From Poseidonibacter lekithochrous (GTDB taxonomy: Bacteria > Campylobacterota > Campylobacteria > Campylobacterales > Arcobacteraceae), in assembly GCF_018861145.1 (NCBI RefSeq), contig NZ_JAHKQT010000004.1:171963-235962 (forward strand): 64,000 nucleotides of DNA, read 5' to 3'. Below are positions 29,419 through 37,833 of the stretch, one piece after another. The notes beneath the pieces are model-generated. The model did no database searches, was not told the origin of the DNA, and worked only from the letters and a program-made list of their open reading frames with translations. The translations under genes and the position numbers were made by a program. The stretch's first letter is position 1. Every line of letters starts with the position of its first letter.

Positions 29419-29968
29419 GGGTTTTATCCTTGGTAATATTTATCGTATTTTAGACAGTTTTGGCTTTAGAAAAGGTTTCTTTGATTTCAATCAAGGTATT
29501 AGAGAAAAGTTTTTAGTATATTTTCATATTATTAAGACTAAAGGATTTATTATCACTTTTACATTTATACATTTAATTCATTTTTTCTCAGTATTTATTT
29601 ATGGTGGCTTTTTATTTGTAGATAACTTATTTCTATCAAAAATTTCTCAAACTTTAAATGAAGAAGAATCTACAAAAGCAAGAGAAGCTTTTATGATGCA
29701 CGTAAGAAAAGTTGTACCTTGGTCACTTCTAGTTGCTGTTGCATCAGGTTTATATTTAATTACACAAGTATTTGGACCTATTAGTGATGATGGTTTAAAT
29801 AGCTTTCAAATCATGTTAAGTATAAAAGCATTTTTTGGTTTATGGTTAGGTATTAGAGGATTTAATCAGAAGTTTTTTAAGATAAATCCATTTGTATTTA
29901 CATCACATTTATTTCCATTTCTTTGTGTGATACTTATTATCTTTATTTCTCAGATTATGTATATGTAA
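29417..29968 (+). CDS. four-helix membrane protein of unknown function
   Basis: 183 aa with four hydrophobic helices from about residue 45. Paired His residues in FIHLIHFFSVFIYGG and a lone His in HVRKVV and SHLFPF recall haem or copper-binding membrane families such as DUF2269 or CopD, but the match is weak. The annotated ATG overlaps the helicase start and has no visible ribosome binding site, so the true start may be internal, near residue 30-40. Confidence 0.6.
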   Translation: MGFILGNIYRILDSFGFRKGFFDFNQGIREKFLVYFHIIKTKGFIITFTFIHLIHFFSVFIYGGFLFVDNLFLSKISQTLNEEESTKAREAFMMHVRKVVPWSLLVAVASGLYLITQVFGPISDDGLNSFQIMLSIKAFFGLWLGIRGFNQKFFKINPFVFTSHLFPFLCVILIIFISQIMYM

Positions 29969-30357
29969 AACATCATATTTCAATCTATCTTTAGATAAAA
30001 TAAATAATTATATTTTACATAAGGTAAACGATGGCATTAAGTTGGAATGAAATAAAAAATAGAGCAATAACTTTTTCAAAAGAATGGGAAAGTGAAGAAC
30101 GTGAACATGCAGAATCTCAAAGTTTTTGGAATGACTTTTTTAATATCTTCGGTATTAGCCGTAGAAGAGTAGCTTCTTTTGAAGAACCTGTTAAAAAACT
30201 AGGAGAAAAAAGAGGTCGTATTGACCTTTTTTGGAAAGGTACAATTCTAGTTGAACATAAATCAAAAGGCAAAGACTTAGACAAAGCCTATACTCAAGCT
30301 CTTGATTATTTCCCAGGTCTTAAAGAAGATGAACTTCCTAAATATGTTTTAATATCA

Positions 30358-30395
30358 GACTTTGAGATATTTAGACTTTGAGATATTTAGACTTT
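30358..30395 (+). repeat. 16-bp tandem duplication causing a frameshift
   Basis: GACTTTGAGATATTTA is repeated at 30358 and 30374, followed by a partial third copy (GACTTT). Sixteen is not a multiple of three, so the upstream frame stops at TGA shortly after. Deleting one copy restores the frame through FEIFRLYDLEED. A tandem repeat of this size can expand or contract by slippage. Confidence 0.9.
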
Positions 30396-31121
30396 ATGAT
30401 TTAGAAGAAGATATTTCTACTGAATTTCATATAAATGAACTCTATAAAAACATTTCCCTTTTTAGTTTTATAGCAGGTTATACAAAACACAAAATCATTG
30501 AAGAAGATCCTGTAAATATCAAAGCCGCTCAACTTATGGGAAAACTACATGATGAACTAAAAGATACAGGTTATGATGGACATGCCTTAGAATTGTTTTT
30601 AGTAAGAATTTTATTTTTACAGTTTGCAGAGGATTCAAATATCTTTGAAAAGGGTATATTTACTCAATTTATTGAAGATAGAACAAGTAAAGATGGAAGT
30701 GATTTAGGAGCAAAACTAACAGAACTTTATCAAGTTTTAAACACAAAAGAAGATAAAAGACTAAAAACAAGAGATGAAAGTTTATCAAACTTTCCATATA
30801 CAAACGGAAAACTATTTGAAGAGTTTTTACCAATTCCAGCTTTTGATGCAAAAATGCGAGAAATACTTTTAGAGTGTTGTTATATTGATTGGTCAAAAAT
30901 ATCTCCTGCAATTTTTGGGTCATTATTCCAATCTATTATGAACAAAACTTTACGAAGAAATTTAGGTGCACATTATACAAGTGAAGCAAATATTTTAAAA
31001 CTGATAAAGCCTTTGTTTTTAGATGATTTATATTTAAAATTTGAAAAAGTCAAAAAGAACAAAAATAAACTTCAAGAGTTTAATAAAGAACTATCAACTT
31101 TAAACTTTTTTGATCCAGCAT

Positions 31122-31326
31122 TTATATTAAGTTTATTAAAAAATACAATATATTCTAATTATAAAAATATACTATACAGCATTAAAAGTACTTCTTTGGT
31201 TTATTTTAATTGTACTAAAGTATATAAATTTAATTGTACCTTGTAAAATGTGTTTATTTAATTCCTCAATCTATAATAGTGGATCTTTTACTAATTGTAC
31301 TAATGGTAAATCAAATAAATCAGTTA
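31122..31326. mobile_element. 205-bp insertion in methyltransferase motif I (origin unknown)
   Basis: Bases 31122-31326 interrupt the Cys codon TGT of DPACGSG: T at 31121 joins GT at 31327 if they are removed. The insert is AT-rich, contains no long frame, and has three copies of TAATTGTAC at about 31207, 31231 and 31292. I see no clear target duplication and only weak similarity between its ends, so whether it is a miniature transposable element, a decayed one or another kind of insertion is open. Confidence 0.6.
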
Positions 31327-32940
31327 GTGGTAGTGGAAATTTCTTGATTATTGCATATAGGGAACTGAGAATCTTAGAACTTGAAATACTCAAAATACTT
31401 CATACCCAAAGTGTACTTGATATTTCTTCAATTGTTTGGTGTGATGTAGATCAATTTCATGGAATAGAAGTAGAAGAATTTCCAGCACAAATAGCACAAG
31501 TTGCAATGTGGTTAATAGACCACCAAATGAATATGATGATAAGTGTATATTTTGGGCAATATTTTGTAAGACTTCCTCTTGTAAAATCTGCAAATATCAT
31601 TCATGGGAATTCTCTTCAAGTTGATTGGCAAGAAGTTGTGAAAAAAGATAAACTTTCTTTTATTCTTGGGAATCCACCGTTTTATGGAAAACAGTATCAA
31701 AATAAAGAACAAAGAAAAGACATGGAACTTGTATTTGCAAAAATAAAAGGTGCAGGAGTTCTAGACTATGTAACTGCTTGGTATTTAAAAGCTTCAATAT
31801 ATATAAAAAATACAAATATTAAAGTTGCTTTTGTATCAACTAATTCTATTGCACAAGGTGAACAAGTAGGAATATTATGGAAAGAACTATTTACAAACTA
31901 TGGTATTAAAATACATTTTGCACATCAAACTTTTAATTGGTCAAATGAAGCAAAATCAAATGCAGCAGTTCACGTTGTAATTATTGGCTTTGGTAATTTT
32001 AATATAGATAAAAAAAGAATATTTGAATATGAAAATATAAAAGCAGAAGCACATGAAAAAGAAGTTGAAAATATCAATTCTTACTTAGTTGAAGGAGATG
32101 ACTTAGTCATTGAATCAAGAAGTAAACCTTTGATTGATGTTCCTAAAATTGCTTTTGGAAATATGCCTTTAGATGGCGGTAACTTATTAATTGATGATGA
32201 AGAAGTAGAAGAGTTTTTAAATAAAGAACCAAAAGCAGAAGAATTTATTTTATCATTGATAAGTGCGAGAGAATATCTTAACAATAAAAAAAGATGGTGT
32301 TTATGGCTTGAAGATGTAAGTCCTAAAGACTTAAGAGAGATGCCAACTGTTTTAGAAAGAGTTCAAAAAGTAAAAAAATTTAGAGAAAGTAGTAAAGCAC
32401 CATCAACTCAAAAACATGCTTTAACCCCAACACTTTTTAGGGATAGAAAAAGACCCGAAACTTTTATCGTTGTTCCAAGTACAACATCTGAAAATAGAGC
32501 ATATATACCGATGGGTTTTTTTGATAAAAATAATATTGCTAATAATAGTTGTCATATGATTCCAAATGGAGATTTATTTTTATTTGGTCAATTAACCTCT
32601 CTAATGCACATGGCTTGGGTTAAATATACTTGTGGTAGATTAAAAAGTGACTATAGATATTCAAAAGATTTAGTTTACAATAATTATCCATTTCCAAAAG
32701 ATGTAAGTGATAAAAACAAATTAGAAGTTGAAACAAAAGCACAAAAAATCTTAGACATAAGAGCAGAATTTAAAGACAGTTCTTTAGCCGATCTTTACGA
32801 CCCACTAGCAATGCCACCAAAACTAAGAAAAGCACATCAAGAACTTGATCGTGCAGTTGATAAATGCTATACAAAAAAATCATTCAAAAATGATAAAGAA
32901 AGAATAGAGTTTTTATTTGAATTGTATGAGGAGTATTTAA

Positions 32941-34344
32941 ATGAGTAGCCATACTAGATATATTAAAGCTCATAATCTTTATAATGAAAGTTTTATAAAA
33001 AGAAAGTCTGGATATATTGAATATGATGAAGAAGAGAATTGTAAGGTATTTTCAAATATATACTTTGAAACTTTTAATTTAACATCAGAAAATAAAAGAA
33101 TGATTGTTCAATTTAGCGATTATAAATATAATACATCTGAATTAACTGATTTTTCTGGAACAAAAGAACTAAGTAATTTAGCGATTAAGTTCAAAAACTG
33201 TAAATTTAAAAATCTTAATATTAAATCATTATTTTACTCAAGTATTACCTTTGATAATTGTGAAATAGATGCAATTGAAATAAATCATAACTTGAGAGGA
33301 GATAAAGAAAATAAGTATTTTCCTATTATAATTATTAATACAAATATCACCACTTTAAAAATAAATAATTCTATACTTGAATGTAAATTCTACATTAATC
33401 CTCAAAGTAAACTAAATAAAAACGAGATAGAAATTCAAAAAGTAGAAATTACAAATTCTGTATTTAAAGAGAATTTTAAACTTCATCATGCCAAGATAGA
33501 AAGATTCGAATTAGAAGATATTGATTTTGAAAAGAATGCAGATTTTTTTAAAAGTTCTTTTATTAAAGGTATTCTTGAAGAGAACAAAGAAGAAAATACA
33601 AAAACAGATGACATTGGTTTTAAATCAATCAACTTTAAAAAACTAGCACTTTTTGGAGATACTAAATTTTTCAAAAAAATGGTATTTCGTTATGTGACTT
33701 TCGAGGGTCATAATCATTTTAAAAGTGCAGAATTATATAAAGGTATAGATTTAGAATATACCAATATACAAAAAGAGATTAATTTTTATGGAATAGATAT
33801 AAAAGATAAAAAAACAACATCTCAAGAAACATACAGAATAATAAAGCATCAATTTGAAAAGCTTGGAAATAAAATAGAAGCAAATAAATACCATGCTTTA
33901 GAACTAGAACAAAAAAGAATTGAACTAGAAAAAGAAAAAGGAAAAAACTGGAAAGAATACATTGTCTTTAAACTACATGATTTAAGTTCTCAACATTCAA
34001 CAAATTGGTTTAGAGCAGTAACTTGGATACTAATAGTTGGATTAATTACAAATTTACTTCATAATTCTATGTGGTATCTCTTGTCTTTTCCTATTATTGG
34101 TTTAATATCTTATACGTACCCAGATGATTTAGAAAAAAAACTATTTATTCCTATAATTCTATTTTTGTCTATGATATTTTTAAGTAATGAACTTAAATTT
34201 AATGATATTTTTAAATATATTAGTATTCTTACAAAAGAGAATGATTTTAATTACAATTATTTTTTGATGACTTTAAATAAAGTATCATTAGGTTATTTAT
34301 ACTATCAATTTTTAATGTCAGTTAGAAAAGATACAAGGAAATAA
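32941..34344 (+). CDS. pentapeptide-like beta-helix protein with C-terminal membrane helices
   Basis: 467 aa. Residues about 60-290 contain repeated F-x-N-C-x-F and similar blocks (KFKNCKFKNLNIK, ITNSVFKENFKL, YVTFEGHNHFKS), a pentapeptide-like right-handed helix. A charged linker with ETYRIIKHQFEKLGNKIEANKYHALE follows, a segment I recognise as common in membrane-anchored pentapeptide proteins, then four to five hydrophobic helices. The ATG overlaps the end of the restriction-modification gene by eight bases, so it was translated with it. It is intact although its partner is broken. A defence or immunity role is only inferred from context. Confidence 0.72.
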   Translation: MSSHTRYIKAHNLYNESFIKRKSGYIEYDEEENCKVFSNIYFETFNLTSENKRMIVQFSDYKYNTSELTDFSGTKELSNLAIKFKNCKFKNLNIKSLFYSSITFDNCEIDAIEINHNLRGDKENKYFPIIIINTNITTLKINNSILECKFYINPQSKLNKNEIEIQKVEITNSVFKENFKLHHAKIERFELEDIDFEKNADFFKSSFIKGILEENKEENTKTDDIGFKSINFKKLALFGDTKFFKKMVFRYVTFEGHNHFKSAELYKGIDLEYTNIQKEINFYGIDIKDKKTTSQETYRIIKHQFEKLGNKIEANKYHALELEQKRIELEKEKGKNWKEYIVFKLHDLSSQHSTNWFRAVTWILIVGLITNLLHNSMWYLLSFPIIGLISYTYPDDLEKKLFIPIILFLSMIFLSNELKFNDIFKYISILTKENDFNYNYFLMTLNKVSLGYLYYQFLMSVRKDTRK

Positions 34345-34460
34345 AATTAAAGAATTTATACCAAATCAAAGAATAGTTATAAATTCACTATTATAAAGAT
34401 ACTTTATATTTAGGCTTTAAAATTATAAAAAGCAAAAAATATTAACAGTAAATCATATAA

Positions 34461-34727
34461 AAGAAAAATGAATGGATATTGTTTATGCTAAAAGGTATAG
34501 AAGAGATAGCTAAAGAAACAATACAAATTATTAAAGATATAGAAATTCTTATGAAAAAGACTAAAAATAAAATACAAGAGAACAAACCAAAAATATATAG
34601 TAAAGATTTACTAGAATCATTATTTTATCATCCATATACAAAAATTTCATTTATCGAAGGTATTCTTAGTGTTACTAGAAAAACAGCCTCTAGTTATTTG
34701 ACTTATTTAGAAATGGGTAGAAAATAG
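34461..34727 (+). pseudogene. Fic-family protein, C-terminal remnant
   Basis: About 88 residues that match only the end of Fic-domain (AMP-transferase) proteins: WILFMLKGIEE, a helical stretch, then the winged-helix segment LFYHPYTKI...RKTASSYLTYLEMG. The catalytic HPFxxGNGR motif and the rest of the N-terminal domain are missing; the frame is closed at 34458 by a stop. It also ends early. No ribosome binding site is visible. A relic of a longer gene lost by deletion. Confidence 0.75.
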
Positions 34728-34750
34728 TAAAAAGTACTCATATTTCAAAG

Positions 34751-34801
34751 ATATGGGTAAAATATAAAGAAATTTATCCATATTAATAAAATATAGGTAA
34801 A
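34751..34801. repeat. inverted and direct ATATGGGTAAA-like repeats
   Basis: ATATGGGTAAA (34751) pairs with TTTATCCATAT (34773) to form a hairpin, and ATATAGGTAAA recurs directly at 34791. Lies between the Fic remnant and the convergent cytidylyltransferase gene. May be a terminator or the end of an old element. Confidence 0.4.
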
Positions 34802-34814
34802 AATAAAATTCTTT

Positions 34815-35291
34815 TCAAGAAGTCCAAGCGTTCAAGTATTTTGAGCTGCTTGTCTGCTTTTTTTCATTTCCTACATTTGTAATAATTTTTATATTTAATT
34901 TCTCACAAATATCCCACTCAGCAATAGTTTTTTTATCATGCCTATCACCACCTTTTGTAAAAAAGTTTGGTTTGATTTTTTCTAAAGCTTTTATAACTGT
35001 AGAGTCATTTTTTATTTCAAAAGGTATAACATAATCTACATTCTTAATTGAAGATACAATAGAACAACGCTCAGATAAATTCATAAAAGGTTTACCTTTT
35101 TTATCTTTTAAAAAGTTATCTCCGTTTACAATTACAACTAAGGTATTTGCATATTGTTTTGATTCTTGTAAACATGATATATGTCCAGAGTGAATTGGAT
35201 CAAAGCCACCAGAAGTACATACAATAGTTCCTAATTTTTCTTTTAGTTTATCAAACTCTTCAAATGAAACTATTTTTGCTAACTCTTCCAA
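34815..35291 (-). CDS. cytidylyltransferase-like nucleotidyltransferase
   Basis: 158 aa. The nucleotide-binding motif GGFDPIHSGHI (the HxGH signature) is at about residues 28-38 and a later ERCSIVSS corresponds to the second motif. Related to the RfaE2/HldE C-terminal and glycerol-3-phosphate cytidylyltransferase types that activate a sugar or alcohol phosphate with CTP or ATP. Last gene of a minus-strand operon with a cupin and a glycosyltransferase, so it probably activates a sugar for a glycan. Confidence 0.82.
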   Translation of the reverse strand: MEELAKIVSFEEFDKLKEKLGTIVCTSGGFDPIHSGHISCLQESKQYANTLVVIVNGDNFLKDKKGKPFMNLSERCSIVSSIKNVDYVIPFEIKNDSTVIKALEKIKPNFFTKGGDRHDKKTIAEWDICEKLNIKIITNVGNEKKQTSSSKYLNAWTS

Positions 35292-35301
35292 CTATAAATT
35301 C

Positions 35302-35646
35302 CTATATATAAATAGAATCATCATCAAAGTGTTCTGTTGATACTTCAAATATTTCTGACTTTTCTGCAATTCCTGTAAATTGATGTTTTGTTCCTTTTGG
35401 AATATCTAAAACATCTCCTTTTTTCATTTCAAACTCTTTTTGTATATTATCTTTAGAAACTACTTTTACTAGTATTTTTCCTTCTTGTATATAAAAAGTT
35501 TCATCTTTTAGTTTATGATAATGGAAAGAGGAGCTTTTATTCGCATCTATTACCAATATTTTTCCGCAATATTTATCTGAGTTATGAATCCAGATTTCAT
35601 GTCCCCAGCTTTTATTTTTAAATTTTATTGGTTTACTTACTTTCAT
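35302..35646 (-). CDS. cupin-domain protein
   Basis: 114 aa forming one cupin barrel: HxH-like metal motif in SSFHYHKLKDETFYIQEG and G-x-x-x-x-P-x-G-x-x-H in GDVLDIPKGTKHQF. Related to phosphomannose isomerase-type or sugar-binding cupins. Lies between the 56-aa gene, which overlaps its start, and the cytidylyltransferase. Function in glycan synthesis is inferred from these neighbours. Confidence 0.8.
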   Translation of the reverse strand: MKVSKPIKFKNKSWGHEIWIHNSDKYCGKILVIDANKSSSFHYHKLKDETFYIQEGKILVKVVSKDNIQKEFEMKKGDVLDIPKGTKHQFTGIAEKSEIFEVSTEHFDDDSIYI

Positions 35647-35803
35647 CTAGTTCTTTTTCTAAATCTTCATCACTAACTGTGTCTAACTCATCATAAAGTT
35701 TATCTACAGATTTTTTATAATCTTCATAACTTTTATGAGGTAAATTACCACTTTTTAGTTCTTCTTCAAATCTCTCTTTTGTCATATATACTCTATTAAT
35801 CAT
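35633..35803 (-). CDS. small acidic protein, 56 aa
   Basis: Short gene with AGGA six bases before its ATG, starting eight bases after the glycosyltransferase stop codon, and its end overlapping the cupin start by 14 bases. The product is highly acidic toward the C-terminus (DELDTVSDEDLEKELDESK) and has no signal or helix. No family recognised. Its tight place in the operon and start signal support a real gene. Confidence 0.65.
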   Translation of the reverse strand: MINRVYMTKERFEEELKSGNLPHKSYEDYKKSVDKLYDELDTVSDEDLEKELDESK

Positions 35804-35811
35804 ATCTTGTC

Positions 35812-37056
35812 CTATTTGTTTTTATTCTTTTCTTCTATCCATTGAGACATATACTTTGTACTTGCCATGGTATGATGTTTTAGCATTGAACCTATGAAAT
35901 TATCTAATCTATGTTCTTCTAGATTTTTATATACCTCATCAATTTTTTCAATTAACTTCTTTGATAATATTTCTGCATCATATTTTGATTTTAGCAATAT
36001 AGTTGAATTTACTTTTGCTTCATTCCATAATTTTTCATTATTATACAATTCAACTGCCTTTTTTGCAAATTCTTCTACCTCATCACTTATAAATCCAGGC
36101 CAAGCTTCACTTTCATACATACCTTCACTTCCAACACTTGTTGTAACACTTGGTGTTTGCATAATCATTGCATCTAAAAGTTTTCCTTTTATTCCTGCAC
36201 CAAATCTAATAGGAGCTAAGCAAACCTTAGAGTTTTCCATAACTTCATAAGCATCATTGGCCCAACCTTTTATTAAAAACCCTGTTTTTGGATTATTTAA
36301 AGCTGTTGCTTTTGGTGGTGGATATGAGCCATATATGTGAAGCTGTGCATTTGGTAGTTGCTTTTTTATAAGTGGCCATATTTTTTGAAGATACAAAACT
36401 ACATCCCAATTTGGAGCATGACGAAAGTTTCCAATAGTCATAAAGTGTTCTCTTTGCTCATAAGCTTTTGTCTTATTTGGAATTGTTTTTAAATCCACCA
36501 TAAAAGGTAAATGATGAAGTAATGAGCTATCTATTTTAAAAGTCTCTTTTAGTAATTGCATTTCATAAGAAGATATTATCAAAGAAATATCACATCTTAA
36601 AATTGCAGATATCTCTCTTTTTGCTAAAGAAGAAAATAAATCTGCTTTTGTAATATCTCTATTTTCTTTTAAAGCTTGATGTCTTGCATTTCTTAATAAT
36701 TGTAAATCTTCAGTATCAAGTATCTTTAAAGCCTTTGGACAGTTTAACTCAACTCTCCAAGCAAACTGCTCTTCCATCATAAATCTATCAAATAATACAA
36801 TATCAGGATTATACTCTTTTACATACAAATCAAAACTATCAGAGTTTAACTCTATACTTGAAGAGCTAATTCCTTCATCATTTAAATCAATACTATGCTC
36901 AGATATAGCACAAGGTGTACAAAACTCTACTTTATAGTTGTTTTCTTTAAATAGTCTCATTATAGACATTATATGAGTACCTGCTGCTGAGGACTTTGGT
37001 TCTGGCCATACATATCCTATAACTAATATTTTTTTTGTATCTATTTGCTCATCCAC
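35812..37056 (-). CDS. group 1 (GT4-like) glycosyltransferase
   Basis: 414 aa, a GT-B fold protein. The N-terminal Rossmann half begins KILVIGYVWP; the C-terminal half has APIRFGAGIKGKLLDAM and VTTSVGSEGM, the donor-sugar binding region with the conserved Glu-like segment of GT4 enzymes. Cytosolic, transfers a nucleotide-activated sugar to an acceptor. Its start overlaps the hydrolase gene by 16 bases, and a 56-aa protein follows. Confidence 0.83.
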   Translation of the reverse strand: MDEQIDTKKILVIGYVWPEPKSSAAGTHIMSIMRLFKENNYKVEFCTPCAISEHSIDLNDEGISSSSIELNSDSFDLYVKEYNPDIVLFDRFMMEEQFAWRVELNCPKALKILDTEDLQLLRNARHQALKENRDITKADLFSSLAKREISAILRCDISLIISSYEMQLLKETFKIDSSLLHHLPFMVDLKTIPNKTKAYEQREHFMTIGNFRHAPNWDVVLYLQKIWPLIKKQLPNAQLHIYGSYPPPKATALNNPKTGFLIKGWANDAYEVMENSKVCLAPIRFGAGIKGKLLDAMIMQTPSVTTSVGSEGMYESEAWPGFISDEVEEFAKKAVELYNNEKLWNEAKVNSTILLKSKYDAEILSKKLIEKIDEVYKNLEEHRLDNFIGSMLKHHTMASTKYMSQWIEEKNKNK

Positions 37057-37736
37057 TCTTTTATTTTAGTACTTAACTCTTTGGGAGATTCAAGAGGTAT
37101 ATTATGACTTGTTCCCTCACGTGAGATTAAAGTCATATTATGTTCTATTTTTTGTAGTTTTTCCATTGACTTATGATTTAACAATCTATCTTTTGTACTA
37201 TAGTAAAACCATATATTTAATTTTAGTCCAACTAAGTCCTCAAGTAAATCTACTCTATTAAACGTACTTGTAAGTTGAGTAATAAAAGTCTCTTTTCCCA
37301 AATCCATAAACATATCTTGGATTGTTTTTATTAGTTCAATATCATCTTTGTTTTGCTCTTCTACAAGTGTTACTGCTTTTTCATAAGGTAAGCCTTTAAA
37401 GCCTTCTTTTTCTATTACAGCAAACTTCTCTCTTCTTCTTTCAATCTCAGCTTCTTCAGAAGCTCCTGGAGTTGCTGCTACCATAAATAGTTTGTTTACT
37501 CTATGTGGATATGTAACTGCAAAGTAAGAAGCTATATATCCACCTAAAGAAAATCCTAAAAGATTTACTTTCTCTTCTTTAAAGATATCTAATAATATAT
37601 CAAGAATCTCATCAAAGTCTTCACTATGTGGAATTGGTATATGGACTAATTCATATTCATCTAAAAAAGGTTTAATTCTACTCCAAAGTCTCTCATCAGT
37701 CATAAGACCTGGGATTAAATATATTTTTTCTTTCAT
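37041..37736 (-). CDS. alpha/beta-fold hydrolase
   Basis: 231 aa. The nucleophile elbow G-F-S-L-G-G is at about residues 61-66, an acid appears in STKDRL (Asp near 184) and a late His in SHNIPLE (about 210). A complete catalytic triad is therefore visible. First gene of the operon with the glycosyltransferase, cupin and cytidylyltransferase; substrate unknown. Confidence 0.85.
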   Translation of the reverse strand: MKEKIYLIPGLMTDERLWSRIKPFLDEYELVHIPIPHSEDFDEILDILLDIFKEEKVNLLGFSLGGYIASYFAVTYPHRVNKLFMVAATPGASEEAEIERRREKFAVIEKEGFKGLPYEKAVTLVEEQNKDDIELIKTIQDMFMDLGKETFITQLTSTFNRVDLLEDLVGLKLNIWFYYSTKDRLLNHKSMEKLQKIEHNMTLISREGTSHNIPLESPKELSTKIKEWMSK

Positions 37737-37833
37737 TTCTTACCTATGTTTGTATACTAGATTTTATTTTTAGTATGATATCTAAAATATTTTTATTTAA
37801 TGATTTATTAAAGCTTCTGTGCTACCATACAGA

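Larger units (their letters stand above)
30031..32948 (+). pseudogene. type IIL (MmeI-like) restriction-modification enzyme, broken twice
   Basis: Fused endonuclease, gamma-class N6-adenine methyltransferase and specificity domain. The N-terminal part (30031-30381) has a PD-(D/E)XK site: D in RIDLFWKG and E-x-K in VEHKSKG. A 16-bp tandem duplication at 30358 then shifts the frame. The helical and methyltransferase start (30362-31121) runs to FFDPA, where a 205-bp insertion breaks motif I. The remainder (from 31327) continues GSGNFL, the catalytic NPPF motif, the target-recognition region and C-terminal helices. Removing the duplication and the insertion gives one open frame of 898 residues with an exact FDPACGSGNFL motif, the normal size for this family. 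As read it cannot make an active enzyme. Confidence 0.88.

Noticed and set aside
31122..31326. Group I/II intron or intein in the methyltransferase
   Set aside because: Too short and lacking the conserved core or intein motifs; the reading frame is not kept.
30031..32948. Reading the restriction-modification locus as three separate functional genes
   Set aside because: The nuclease, motif I and the rest of the methyltransferase belong to one chain; splitting leaves motif I incomplete.
35894..36250. 118-codon plus-strand frame inside the glycosyltransferase gene
   Set aside because: Antisense to a well supported gene with intact motifs.
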